The translations under genes were made by a program, and so were the position numbers. Below the pieces are notes generated by a model that was given only the letters and a program-made list of their open reading frames with translations, had not been told where the DNA came from and did no database searches. A DNA stretch of 42,153 bases from Phallusia fumigata (Eukaryota > Chordata > Ascidiacea > Phlebobranchia > Ascidiidae), in assembly GCA_008931825.1 (NCBI GenBank), contig QXVZ01010866.1:3314-45466 (forward strand), read 5' to 3'. Positions 22,001 to 35,200 of this stretch are shown here, one piece after another (the stretch's first letter is position 1; each line of letters starts with the position of its first letter).

Positions 22001-25000
22001 CGGCGTCAAGACTCGTTATAGTGCTGTATTAGAATACGTAGGATTTTGCTCCATAACAAACAAATGCAATTTTAAATTGCGATAAGCAACTTTCATCACG
22101 AACGAAATAAAAATTACGAGTACATGTGTATAGTGCCGTCGAATGAGTCCGGACCAAAACGATGGACCTATTTGTGACGAAGTTTTAGAAATAAACATAT
22201 TTTAGGCGCTACAATTCTATTAACCTGTTTAAATTGGTCTTATTACAAACTAAATTGTTCGGGGAAATTATTGGAAACCACTTTTTTATGGAATGTACAA
22301 AGGATCGGCTTCGTTTGTAGACACAGCTGTATTTGAATAAGTTGTTTGAAAAATAATATTTCTGACTTTTTCTGTCTTAGAAATCGACCATGAATTCTTA
22401 AAGGCCTGCGATGAGATTTTCAGGAAGATTTTTGAGGTTCCAAAGGTGAAAACATCAAACGGGCATCTCTTGACGGGAGAAGACGTTGCCAACCTGGCAT
22501 ATTCTGTTGCAAGCCTTATTGACCTCAACAAACTTAATGTCGACACTTTGTATCAGGTTCGTTTCTTCCTTAGCAATATCGTGTGCTCTTTGATAAACTT
22601 CAACGGTTGAAAAAAATCAATTAGCTGCAAACAGTTTTTTAATTTATATTACATTAGTTATCACAAATAGGAGCAAACCGTTAGAGTTATTTGACATAGG
22701 AAAATAATGTTCTGATTTTGCAATGTGTCGGGTGCAACCACTTTTGTTCTAACTACTAAGCTATCCTAAGCTGGTCTAAAACGTAACAAAACAATTTAGG
22801 CTGCTGTCACGTCATATTTGCAACAAATGACAAGTCGCTGTGAGAAAGATTTCTTCAAGTCCATTGAGGTGAGCAGTTTGAAATAAACGTTAAAATCTAA
22901 ACATGAAACACATTNGAACAAAAAGCTGATATCAGTGGATTTTTGTAGTAAATATCCAAGTTTACCACTGAACGTTGGTCAAAACTATTATATTTTACTT
23001 CCTGTATTGATGCCAGGAAACGTTTACCACGTGTTTGCTCGGTTTGTTAATTTTTTTAAATTATATAATTTCCGTATTTCATAGTCGCTGCTGTTTGCAA
23101 TACGGGATTACCAAGGGAAACTTGAACGTGGCAACAAAGGAGGCGAAATGTTTCTGGAAAACAGAGACAAAGGGGCATCACAAGAATATAAGTTGAAGTA
23201 CGATACCATCAAAAACACATTTGATAAAACAGAATGCGCTCTTATGCCACATCCTGGAAGCCTTGTTACTGAAAGCGAGGCTGGCGATCTCAAACTTGGC
23301 GGTAAGTCGGCGTCAAGACTCGTTATAGTGCTGTATTAGAATACGTAGGATTTTAATCCATAACAAACAAATGCAATTTAAATTGCGATAAGCAACTTTC
23401 ATCACGAACAAAATAAAAATTACGAGTACATGTGCATAATGCCGTCGAATGAGTCCGGACCAAAACGATGGACCTATTTGTGACGAAGTTTTAGAAATAA
23501 ACATATTTTAGGCGCTACAATTCTATTAACCTGTTTAAATTGGTCTTATTACAAACTAAATTGTTCGGGGAAATTATTGGAAACCACTTTTTTATGGAAT
23601 GTACAAAGGATCGGCTTCGTTTGTAGACACAGCTGTATTTGAATAAGTTGTTTGAAAAATAATATTTCTGACTTTTTCTGTCTTAGAAATCGACCATGAA
23701 TTCTTAAAGGCCTGCGATGAGATTTTCAGGAAGATTTTTGAGGTTCCAAAGGTGAAAACATCAAACGGGCATCTCTTGACGGGAGAAGACGTTGCCAACC
23801 TGGCATATTCTGTTGCAAGCCTTATTGACCTCAACAAACTTAATGTCGACACTTTGTATCAGGTTCGTTTCTTCCTTAGCAATATCGTGTGCTCTTTGAT
23901 AAACTTCAACGGTTGAAAAAAATCAATTAGCTGCAAACAGTTTTTTAATTTATATTACATTAGTTATCACAAATAGGAGCAAACCGTTAGAGTTATTTGA
24001 CATAGGAAAATAATGTTCTGATTTTGCAATGTGTCGGGTGCAACCACTTTTGTTCTAACTACTAAGCTATCCTAAGCTGGTCTAAAACGTAACAAAACAA
24101 TTTAGGCTGCTGTCACGTCATATTTGCAACAAATGACAAGTCGCTGTGAGAAAGATTTCTTCAAGTCCATTGAGGTGAGCAGTTTGAAATAAACGTTAAA
24201 ATCTAAACATGAAACACATTAATCATGTTTGTAGAATATTGAAAAAACGTATCAATCCCAAAAAAGCTTGGATCAAGCGCATTCGTGGGCTGTTACCAAA
24301 GCAATGAACATGTACCCTGACAAAAAAAAAGTCGGGGAACAATCTCAAATCGATAAGCACAGAGAGGAGCTCCAAACGACATTAGATGAACGTATTTTCA
24401 TGTTCCAGTGCTACAATGATTTTTTAGAGGTAAGCCAATGGTTTCACCGACGCGATTTATTTTGTGTCGGACCTGTCATCAGTAGTAACAACTGGTTGAA
24501 ATTACCAGCGTCAATTAAGAAATGAAATGCAGGCAGTAACACTGCTTGTCTCATATTACAGGCTGGAGTAAAAGAGCTATACGGCGAATTGGTTCTCCAG
24601 TGCGTCGAAAAGTTCCATGGCTATTTGAAGGTAAGGATCGGAGTTTTTCGCATAATTTAATTTCACGTAGGAATTTTGGCATTTGTTTTTTTTCACGTGC
24701 AAAACGAAACAAATGCCAAAATTCAAAAAACAATACGTAACAACAGTTTGTTCGCCCCCAGTTAAATGGTTGTTTTCACTAAATTCAGCGTAACACCACA
24801 GGTGACAAACCTTTTGCAACTATACCATCAGAAAACTGCCTTTTTTTTACAAAAACATGCGTTGTAAATTACGAACCAATAATGGAACTTCCACATGATA
24901 ATGATGCCTATTCGAAAAATTCTCAAACAACACAGAAGGCGGAAAAGTACGATATGACATTGCTAGGACATAGTTTTTCCAAATTTAATATTGGTTTTCG

Positions 25001-28000
25001 TTGCTGTTTTCAGATGTATTTTACTTCAAAGGCCGCGCAAATGTCTTATACTGAAGATAAATTTATTTGCGAGCAAAAACCTAAAATCTTGGGTTTGTTT
25101 GAAAAAACAACGAAAAGCGATCCACTGGATGCTGACATCAGGAGCAATTACAGAAAACGATTGGAAGATGTCCTTGATGTCGAAACTGACTTGTACAGGG
25201 TTAAAAATGAGCTGAAAAAGGTAAGTTAAACAAAAATTGTGTAGTAGTGGTGTGTAGTGGCTTGGTTTTGTTATTATCAGTGAGTAAAAACGAGTTACGT
25301 TTGCAATAAAACTTTTCGAGAACTTCATGAGCATTGTGATCCAAAATAATCCTGTAATTCGGTTTTTTTATGCAGGTCAAAATTGAAATTCTATTGAGAA
25401 AAAGAGTTATCACTTTTACAGCAAAATTCAATAAGGTAAAAAGTGGGCTGTGTGTTTATTTTTATTTCTTGAATGCTTAATGTTAGTTTGTTTGAACGCA
25501 TTTTTTTGTTTTATTTGATTTTGCAGTTTAAAGGAAGCATCGCCACACTCAAATCCGTCTGTGATTCAGCTTTGAAAACTTTTGCGGCAGGATTGGATGA
25601 GAAAACCAATTTGGATGCTAAGCAAGCTTGTGTAAAAAAACTCACAAACTTCAGGCGTGAAATTTTCGATATATACAGTAAAAGAATTTCCATCAACGAT
25701 GTATGTTAACTATAAAGCTTAAATTATTTTTCGCAATGTCGTAGTAGTACTTATTAACCTTTCTTGTTTCAGACAATTAGATCTTTCAACGGTTTTCCGG
25801 TCAAATTCGATCTGATAACAACGGCAACAACAAATATGACCAAAGTATGAACAAAACATGACCTTTTACAGAACAACAACCAGTTTTTGTAACGCGCTTC
25901 GGCAAAACGTGGGAATGGATACAAACGAAATATGATCTAAAAAAATTCCAATTGACTTCAAATGCCCTCCCCCCCCTCAAATGTTTGCCAAACCCTAGCG
26001 ACGTGGCCGGCACAAGCTGATAGTTATAGGCGCGCAACAGGCGTTTAAAAGTTGCTTCTTATTTTCTTAGCATATTTCGTTGGTTTGTGTAACTCTAAGT
26101 TTAACAGGTGGAAAAAAGCGGTGGCCGTAGTCTACAAACATTGGTGGATAAAGTTCTACAAAGGCACGTTCCCGTTGATAAGAGAATTCAATTACAGAAA
26201 ACTATTTCAGATATGTGCAAAAACGAGTTGAAACTGCAGCATTTTAATCTGCAGCTCTCCAAGGTAACTTTAGGTATAACAGTTACGATGGGAAAATATT
26301 TAGCAAAATACAAGTTAACTGACCAAAGGACAAAGAAAACAGCTAACCTAAAATGCTAACATAACAATTGTAAAAATCTCCTTACGCATGTTGTAGGACC
26401 TGATATATGTCAAAAATATAAGAAAAAGCAAGTCGCATTTGATAAATTTAAGCGACAAAAAACAATAAAGCTAAAATTTACCAAACAAGAATAAATACAT
26501 GCTGCATTACAACTGGTCAGTTACTACGTTATTCGGCAAATTAAAGCTAAACATCAAACAAAGAAGTCACTTACCACAGGCCTTTAAACATTTATTTGCA
26601 GGAAAATGATCAGATCAAAGTGTTGGAGGCAAATGTGCTGGCCATTGAAACAACTGACATCGGAAAAACGTTTGAAAACAGAGGAGAAAATGTTGTCTCG
26701 GTAACTATCAAAATTACAATTTTGTTAGGACAGATAAAAGTAAAAATAGCTTCGACAAAATCTACCTTCAGTTTAACCTGTTTAAATACTCAAAACCGGT
26801 CGGCATAACTGGTCCTCGTTTTTTTTCGCTTAGTTTTGCGGCTTTAGTGACTGATTAAGTTTTGGTGGCCTTTTTCCGCCAAGCTTTTTGTCTCAAAGCA
26901 GAATATATCTAACTCATCATGCTTATTCCTTCTAGAAACTGACAAGATTTTTTTCAAGAAAACCAGAAAATTGCGACGTTGAACAACAAATAAATAGTGC
27001 AAGGAGTTTGTTTATTACGAAAGTCAAGCACATTCCAGATGATGTTTTTGTTGAACAAACAAAAAAATTAAATGAAACAATGCTGGACAAATTGAAAGCC
27101 ATTGGCTCAGACAAAAATAAAATTAAAATGGTAAAGAAGTATTGCTGCAAACTTTTTTATACCAAACAAATAAGTTGACAAGATTTTGGAAAATTTCGTT
27201 TTGTTTTTCACGGCTTTATTAACACAAAAGACATCATAAACAAAACAAATTGCGACTAACCGTCGTAGTGACGGAGTCCAATTTGCTGCAAATCCCTCTT
27301 TTAATGCTCATGATAACAAACTGAACTGTCTTTGTAGCAAGTGGAGCAGGACAAAGCAAGGAAAATCAAAAGCGGATTTCTTCGAAGATTTTGTCGAGAT
27401 ATGAACCAGGTAAGCAATTATTATCCGAAGACATCACGGGCTCAAATCCCGGGAGAGAGGGGGGGGGGGGGGGGATGGGCCCCCAAATATTTTTTTTTGG
27501 GAATATTTTGGTTTCGTTTAAAANNNNNNNNNNNNNNNNNNNNTTTTTAGCCCAAAATAACACGGGCGCAAACCCCGGGAAGGGGGGGGGGGGGGGGAGC
27601 ATGTGCCCCCAAATATTTTGTTTTGGGAATATTTTGGATTCGATTAAAAAAATTTTCAGTTATATTTTATTAAATAAGAATGAAACCCAAAATCAAAATA
27701 AATTGTTTAAAGCTGGTTCAAAGCTGCTTTACTGAAGCATTAAAATGATTTTATCACTTTTTAAACAGTTAAGCGATCGCAAACAGTTTTAACGGCGTTT
27801 TTAGGCTCTTTTAGCCGAAAGATAACCCATTGTTTGTGACATAAAAAGTCTGTATCTTGACGTCATAACTTTCGACAATCGATATGACGTCATTTACGCA
27901 AAAACTACTCACAATAATGAAAAGTCCCCCCCTAATAATTTCAGTGGATTTGCTCTACTTGAAGACATTATAAAAATTTTAAATCATTGTGTAATTTGAA

Positions 28001-28333
28001 GCATAAACAACTCATCCCTTGCAGATACTTGATGGACAAAACATCATTTATGAGCTTTTATCTGAAAAAGCTGACGGAATAAAAAATCAGTTTGTAGCGG
28101 AAATCGAAAAGATGAAGTTCTCCGAAGACATATCAAAAGATATTATCAATTCGTTTGATATCGCGATGGATGCCCAGAAAGGAAACTGGATGAAAGTGAA
28201 CGAGTTTCACAAAGAAATAATGACCAGAGAGGTGACGAAAATCCCAAGCACGTGGCTGCAGTACACCTTTTCTGATCCGTTCCACAAAAGAACCATAGTT
28301 CCCAGGCCTAAAAGTTGGGTTGTCCAGAATTAA
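19093..28333 (+). CDS. Gene B: atlastin-like large GTPase with long helical tail, 19 exons, about 879 aa
   Basis: Exons: 19093-19120, 19227-19420, 19488-19619, 20018-20173, 20392-20451, exon 6 at 23085-23301 (other copies 20736-20952 and 21778-21994), exon 7 at 23687-23862 (copies 21338-21489 cut by N, and 22381-22556), exon 8 at 24106-24174 (copy 22800-22868), 24235-24429, 24562-24630, 25014-25220, 25376-25435, 25527-25700, 25773-25844, 26108-26263, 26602-26700, 26936-27130, 27338-27409, 28025-28333. With one set of exons 6-8 the frame stays open for 2640 nt. Motifs: P-loop GPMRTGKS at about 50-57, DTQG at 125-128, and G4 AIRDY at 195-199, where gene A has LVRDW. Exon phases equal those of gene A, and exons 2, 4, 7, 8, 11, 16 and 18 have the same length as in A. 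The tail has no membrane segment. The real gene presumably has a single exon 6-8 set, because single N characters separate the blocks. The coding start ATG directly follows an AG. Confidence 0.8.
20461..21489 (+). repeat. Duplicated block 1 of gene B (exon 6, truncated exon 7)
   Basis: Contiguous with the upstream part of gene B. It holds exon 6 (20736-20952, G4 motif AIRDY) and exon 7 from 21338, which is cut in mid-codon sequence by the single N at 21490. Its left part is essentially identical to block 3, and its exon 7 differs from the other two copies, beginning with residues DITDKFL where they have EIDHEFL. Confidence 0.85.
21491..22914 (+). repeat. Duplicated block 2 of gene B (exons 6, 7, 8)
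   Basis: Bounded by single N characters at 21490 and 22915. Exon 6 is 21778-21994, exon 7 is 22381-22556 and exon 8 is 22800-22868. Exon 6 differs from blocks 1 and 3 at about 28 of 217 positions and reads AIRNY instead of AIRDY. From the second half of intron 6 to its end the block is essentially identical to block 3. The upstream intron carries a short insertion relative to block 1. Confidence 0.85.
22916..24220 (+). repeat. Duplicated block 3 of gene B (exons 6, 7, 8)
   Basis: Starts after the N at 22915 and runs on into the downstream exons of gene B. Exon 6 (23085-23301) is identical to block 1. Exons 7 (23687-23862) and 8 (24106-24174) are identical to block 2. The switch point lies inside intron 6, near 23458-23467, where diagnostic bases change from block-1 type to block-2 type. 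Confidence 0.85.
24671..24724. repeat. Perfect 18-bp inverted repeat (hairpin) in intron 10 of gene B
   Basis: gaattttggcatttgttt at 24671-24688 is exactly complementary to aaacaaatgccaaaattc at 24707-24724, with an 18-base loop. The transcript could form a stable stem. No known RNA family is recognised. Confidence 0.7.
27433..27660. repeat. Duplicated G-tract repeat around a 20-N gap in intron 18 of gene B
   Basis: Two copies of a roughly 100-base stretch (CACGGGCKCAAAYCCCGGGA, a long G run, then a CCCCCAAATATTTT motif and TTTGGGAATATTTTGG) flank the Ns at 27524-27543. The G runs are likely sequencing breakpoints, so copy number is uncertain. Confidence 0.75.
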
Positions 28334-31300
28334 GTAGCCTACTCTGTGACATAAAACACGATGAATGCATGCAAGGCATCAGTAACAATCATTTAAATCT
28401 TGTGTATAATAGCTGCCTATGTCAATTACAAACGGAGTTATACGCAGATAACCGATCTGATGTAGATAGCCTGTAAACAATGTTGTATCACTACTTCGTA
28501 AAATTTCTTTTAAATTCAATCCTATTGCGAGAGAATCAGAGATAACGCATGTAACCAAAAGACACTTTTAATGTCACAGTGAGTTAAGGGCAATGCACAG
28601 ACTGTAAAAGGCTGGCATGCACATCATACAGCCGTACGTGCCGACATTCATAACACACCACCAAGCATGCATTGCTCAGTTGGTACAGCACCAGTCTGGA
28701 CTTTCCCACTCACTGTTTGATCAGGATGCAGTACCACACTAATTGACATAACCATATAATATTACCGTATGTTGCGTGCTGTGTTGTAAACTTCTGATTG
28801 GCTATTCGTTTTTCAATTGTAAGACTGCATTGTACGGTAAACGCCTATATACACAGAATTTATAAAACGCACTGATGACGTATCCCAGATGTAAATAAGT
28901 CGTAATTGCTTGCTGTCTGTTTTAAGTAAATTAATTTTGATTCTGTGAGATTATTAATTAAACTGTACTAAATTGCTTTTGTTGTTTCGGTTTCCATTTA
29001 TTTAGGATAATAAACAAACAATCGGAAGTGCAAATACGCCTGTACAACGTCAATAACACCGTACGAGGTTGAACAGCAGGAGCTATTAAAAGTCGGTCGT
29101 TGAATTTGTGAATCGGGGATCGAGTGCATGGACATAACACTACCTAAAATAACCTATATTGGTCCGCAAGTTTTTTTTATGGGCGGTCTGTACCTTTTTG
29201 GCAAAAGTACCCAGGCAGGAACTGATTGCAGGCACAATACCTGGAGACATTTTCGTTCAGGTCGCCAAAACATCGCATATAATAACAGCGAAGGAATCTT
29301 AGAAATCAGTTATACAATCGTATCTCCGACCAACTATTAAACATAGGTAAGAAGCCACACCCCTGAAAATCCATGTAGCTTAAGTACGTTTCGCGGTATG
29401 GATGACGTCAGAAAGGCACAATTTGTCCTTCGGTCATGCCGACATGACGAGTTTTAATTGCGTCGACATTTGTCAGATATTTTTTGGAAAAAAAATCGCT
29501 GAGCTGGTGTGAAATTAAGCGGCATGGTCGTAATATAAATGTAGCTTTTCCGACAAAGGGAACTCCTATGGAAGGCACCTTAAAATTAATAGTTTGCTTT
29601 GCAAACTTGCGGTTAAAAACTGTCAAAAATTTCTTTTGGGTCGTGATTGTACGTAAAGTGCACGATCAAATGTGAATCCAAACCCTGTCCAATAACAGTA
29701 GTTTTACCTCAACACTGCACACAATAAATCAAGCCTGTCGGCCTTTAACATCGACTGATTTAGCAGAGTAAAGCAAAACATTCAAACAGCATCATCAGAT
29801 ATTAGCCTATGGTATGACAAAAATCAAAATCTATTGCAGCAAACTTATCAACTTTGACAGCAGTACAGACTGCTCAAATTGTATCTAGGTAATGATTTTA
29901 CCATTCTGGTTTTTCATTGGTGATTAACAACATAAATCTGCAAGAAAAACACATTTATTTATTCCAAATTTGTTAGTTTTCTCTTAACTTGGATTCAGAA
30001 ACTTTAAACATCCTATAAGTTCCATACATGCATTTAAGAACTAACCTTTATAAAGCGATCATAACAAACAACTGACAGAAGTCATTGAAAATTTGTTTTT
30101 TGTTCTGAAACTCAAAATTGGGATAGTTGTAAAAACAAAATACCTAAAATACCTTAAAGTTTTTGTCACATTTGAAATAACATTTAGAGTTTGCACATTG
30201 CCACATATGCCTCAATTGCTACATGTAATTCTTGTGGTATTCAACAACATTACATTATGCTTTCAAATCAGCTCTAACACTGCACCCAAATCAATTGAAA
30301 CTTCGTCATAAGTGCATATGCTGTGACCGATACAGTTATTTTGGATTGTCGAACAGAAACGTGCTTGTTGTAAAGTTGCACTGTGCCTTATGTAGGAAAC
30401 CCATGGCCCCCGAGGCGTCCACAATTTGTGTGTAAGTATACATATTGGCTGTTCTTTGTGACGTTTCATTGCTATGTTGTGTTGATTATTGCAAAACTAT
30501 TAAAGGCAAACATTCTAAATGCAGTAAATGTTTTTAAAAATTATGCTACTAAGCGAGAATTAAACAACCGACCTTTCTACTATGCGTTCTGCACGCAAAC
30601 CTTCAAACCAACTTAGTTAAAAAAAAACTCATTTTCGATACGAAACCCGTTTAGTCGTGCGAATGCTACAAATGTTGACATGCCAGTTGGAGCAAGTACG
30701 TTGTAGGGTTTAGCGGATTTTTAATTTAGACCAACGAACATAATTTGTTACCCGACGTAGCGACTAAGCACGCCACACTGCATAAGCCCTACTCGACACA
30801 CGAATGGTTAAGTCTTTCAACTGAAAGAGCGTGAAGCTTGACATTTTAAGCGAGAAGATTTTTAAATGTGTGCTGTTCCGTTTGGCTTTCATTAAGACGT
30901 GTTGTTTCGAAACTTACAGGCAGTGCTTTTACTGAATCTAACCATAAAAAGGCGGAGAGTACAGTTATTGAATCTTGAAAGTTTCTGCACCTGATAATGT
31001 GAGTTTGATCGCGATGATTAATTAGTGTAAGGCACACGCATGGTTCAAGTCAAATTGCTGATGAAAGTTAAAATCTTGGCTGTTCTGTGAACTGTGTGTT
31101 GATTTTACCAAGCAAAGGTAGGGTAGAGGTCAACGGTAGTATGGAATCGTTGATTTGACGAGGCCTTAGGCTCCCACACTGGAGCCGTTTGAACTCGCTT
31201 GCCTTTCNACGGATTCTTCCGAACTTAACAACTGGTTTTGGCACAGGTCAAAATATTTTTCAAATTTCCAGTGAATATAACCAACAGTTCAATACGTTAG

Positions 31301-32286
31301 GAGTAATGCAGACATGACTATGGTTCGAACATATCAGACTTATTGACTGCATTCGTTTGTCGCCTCATAGACTGTCGTTATGGTGCAATGGTAAATAATC
31401 TTGAACGGGGAGAAACATAGAGATATTACACGTAGATTTCGAAAGTGACATTTGCCGATTCGTTGTACAACATAAACCAAAGCCAACATAAACATTTGTG
31501 TTCTGAAATGCAAAAAGGGTTTTGTCGCCAGGCAAACCATAGATTACGCATTATCATCATGCTTTTTTACCAGCATAAGTTTCACATGGATCAAATTTCC
31601 TGTGAAATACCTTACGTTTTCATTCAAAGGGCGATTTCGTAATGCCACCATCACCCGTTACAATGCTCATTTACAGGTAAAAATACCAATCCTGTGTAAC
31701 ACTCGTGCGCTGATAGAGCTGAAGAGTTGCCCAGGAACAAGCTGCATTCCGTATCGGCGACCCTTAGAAGTGCCCGGGTTGCGTGGTGAAGTACGGGACA
31801 AATTTAGACTTGTTTGTGAGTTTGTTGAATTGGTAGTTTGTATCTTATTACTTCGCTACTTGTACTGAAAAGGTTCAGGTTTTGTGTCAGGAAAAAAGGC
31901 GAACAGGACGGATGAAAAGTAGCCTGATAGTTAAGGTTTGCATTTCCGCCAGGGTTAGCTTTGGTAGTTGGTGTCAGGTTTTGTTGTGTGTTGTGATTTA
32001 CATACAAAAGTTTTAGTCGAGTTTTGAACGCTTCAACAAACTTCAAATATCAACAAACTTCAAATATAAACTAAACAAATGTGCACTTACAAATTACATA
32101 CAAATTAATTACACATAAAAATACATACATTTTTGCTAATGATTGTAGGGCCTAGTTTTTCGGTGTAAGTTAGATTCTGTTTTGGAGCAAGCAAGACAAT
32201 TTTAGTTTAAGAAAATTGCAGATTTTTCCTAAAGGTTTAAAGAATTCCGGGCAACGAGCATGCAACCGCTCTGTCACTGTTGTGTG
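28334..32286. other. Intergenic region between genes B and C
   Basis: No supported gene on either strand. A GC-richer stretch at 31690-31810 has an open frame after a TTTACAG, but the peptide is not recognised. One ambiguous base lies at 31208. Confidence 0.5.
32034..32066. repeat. Two tandem copies of a 17-base motif
   Basis: CAACAAACTTCAAATAT occurs twice in a row, the second copy followed by AAAC. Trivial local duplication in the B-C intergenic region. Confidence 0.6.
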
Positions 32287-35200
32287 ATGCCGGGTCCGCA
32301 ACAAGAGGGCAGAGGTAAGGTATTTGTGTGAATGTAGAAGCCAAGATTACCTGCTATTTCCTAATCTTTGCTTTTCTGTTGAAAACACAGGTTGTTGCCT
32401 GTGATTGTTCGGTTTCATTTTTTATCCGTGTTGTAACTTCATTTGGGGAAAAGGATCTATCAGCGTTTTTCCGTATGGGGTACAAAGTCTGTAATTTGTT
32501 ACGTGCTTTGGTTACTTGAGGTCAATGCAGCTAAAACTTAATCATGGGTTAGATAAGTCACGCTCTGGTTGTTTTAGTCGCTGTTCCGTTGAATTTCTGA
32601 AAAAGCATGAACCGCTGTTTTTAGCTCTGCAAATGACTTCAGTTGTGGAGGTCAATGGAACAAATTCAATTGTTATCAACAAAAACGCGATAAAGGAATT
32701 GTTTGATAAGGAAGAAGTTAAAGATGCTCGAATCTGCATTTACTCCATTGCTGGTGCAATAAGAAAAGGAAAGTCACTTTTTATGTCACTTATGCTCCGG
32801 TATCTTGAACACAAGACCAAAAATCAGGTTTGTGACGCTAATTTGGGTTTTGGCACATCACAAGTTCGATATTTATTGCTCATATAGCCCCGGTTATGGA
32901 CCAAGTTTAAATACAAACTTCGTACACAGCAGCAAAACGGCTGACGTTTCATTTTCCAGGCAGATAAATGGAGGGAAAACACAACATCGGAGCTAAACAA
33001 AGGATTTGAGTGGAAACAAGGATCGGAAGGAATCACACAAGGAATAGTTATTTGGAGCAAACCTTTTTGGCTCGACACAAAAAAGGGAAAAGTAAGGTTC
33101 TGAAAAAAGTACTACGCCTAGGGATGTTCAAAGTAGAATAGCTGCCTGTTCTCTGTTCTATAACATATGTTTCAAATCTAGAATATCCAATCTCAAGTCC
33201 TATAATAATCATATGCGGAGATGCAGGTAACAAAGCAACAATAAAAAATACTGTTTATTGAACTGTGAGAAATACCCCTCATTCTATTACAACTCTTACA
33301 ACCGTAACTGAATGCAATTTTCCTTCCAACATCCAAATTACAATTTCGGAAGCGAGGTCGTTACATTTACGTGTAAAGCCCAACCCAGTACGACAGGGAT
33401 GTCCAAAGTGCGGCCCGTAGCGTCATTCTACGTGGCCCGCGGCTGTAGTTTCAAATTAAGCTTTAATTTTTTGGATTAAGCTTTTGGGCCAAATCGACTT
33501 GCGACGCGATTTCACGCAAAAGCGTTACATGGAACTTTATTTACCGGCAAGAAGAAAAAGTAAATAATAATGACGCAACACAAACCCTGTTACGCTCGGC
33601 ACTATAGATTTATGGTTAACAACTTCGCAAAAAAACGGCCCGCGGCGCCATCACCTGATAAAAACTGGCCCACATTTAAAAAAGCTTGGACACCCCTGCA
33701 GTAAGGCATCCGTCCTGACACCATCACAAATGTACGACTAAAACGAGTTGCACGGTCAACGACGCGTCGGAGTTTTTGCTGATGCCGCGGAAAATTCAAC
33801 ATTGTGGCGATGCTCTTGTTACTTGTTTCGCCATTGTGTTGTTGTTATTCATCGCTGCGTTGAACACGCGGCAGAGCATTAGCTAAAAAAGGAAACAAAC
33901 GGTAACGGCACAGTCGCATTTGCAAATGCCACCCCAATCCGAAGCGCAGACGAATTTCACACGCTCGTTTTGCTTAAAATAATATCGGTTCCATTTACCC
34001 CATACAAGATTCTTTTCGGATTCGACTGCTTCGATATTTTATTTTCAACATCCCTTAATACGCCTGTAAATAACTTGTAACATTTTAAAGCAGGTAGCCG
34101 TGTTCCTCATGGATACCCAGGGTTTATTTGACAACAACAACAGTCAATCTGTTGATTCTCAACTTTTCACTTTGAGCACTTATCTCAGTTCTTATCAAAT
34201 ATACAATTTGGATAAAGTCATTAACACCAATGACTTGGAAAAACTTGAGGTAAATTGAAATGTGCGCATTGAGTCGTAAAACACAGTGGAAAATGTTTTC
34301 AAAAATCCAAGTAAACTTGCATAACACTTGCACCGTTAATTCTCACATGTAGATGTTCTGTAAATTTTGCAAACGAATTATCTCCGAAAACAATTGGAAA
34401 TCGTATCAGATGAGCAAAATATTTTTTTTTAGTCTCATAAAATTAACACGACTTTTGGACCAACTATTTCGTTCAGTCGCTACTGTTCCTTATACGAGAT
34501 TGGAATGATATGGATTACGAATTCGGCACTAACGATGGGAAAAAATATCTAAAGAAATGTTTTAAAACACAAGGGGTGTCAGACGAGAGCAAAACTCTGT
34601 TTAAAGATATCGAACAATCGTTCAAAAAACTTGATTGTGCCTTGATGCCTCATCCTGGAAAAAAAATCACCCAGCGCAAATCTATTGCTCCAACAGCAAC
34701 TATTGGTGGTACGTAGGGTTCCTCTACTTCGCGGAAAATAAAAAACAGATTTTTTAAAATTCCGAAATCGTAAGTGTTTCCGCAAGGTTCGATAAATAAA
34801 ATCGGATTTCAACCGCTAGCTGTCGCAATATCAACGATAATATCTACGTTTGTGACAGAAAATCCATACTTACGTAATATAGTCTACAATCGCAAAACAC
34901 AGACAAGTACCAGTAAAGTGAACATGATAACCCTAAAATTCACTTTGATTCAGATATCGACAAGGACTTTCTGTGATAAAGTGTTTGATAAAATGTTTTC
35001 CAACCTAGTAGTGAAAAAGTGGAAAGATGAACCGCTGAGTGGGATGGATGTTGCAAATTTGGCTCACACAATCTCAAACCTTATTGAAACACATCAGTTT
35101 AATGACAGTGCCATGTACCAGGTATAAAACAGTATTCCTAAAGTCGCGACAACACAATATTAGTGATTTTGTTTGTCGATTCAGGCTTGTGCAAAAACAC

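Noticed and set aside
28667..28740. tRNA-like stretch with an A-box (TTGCTCAGTTGG) and a weak B-box (GTTTGATCAGG)
   Set aside because: Arms do not fold into a full cloverleaf by eye. At best it is a remnant of a tRNA-derived SINE.
31602..31868. Open frame after TTTACAG with residues ELKSCPGTSCIPYRRPLEVP
   Set aside because: Looks exon-like, but I find no neighbours in phase and no family match; not supported as a gene.
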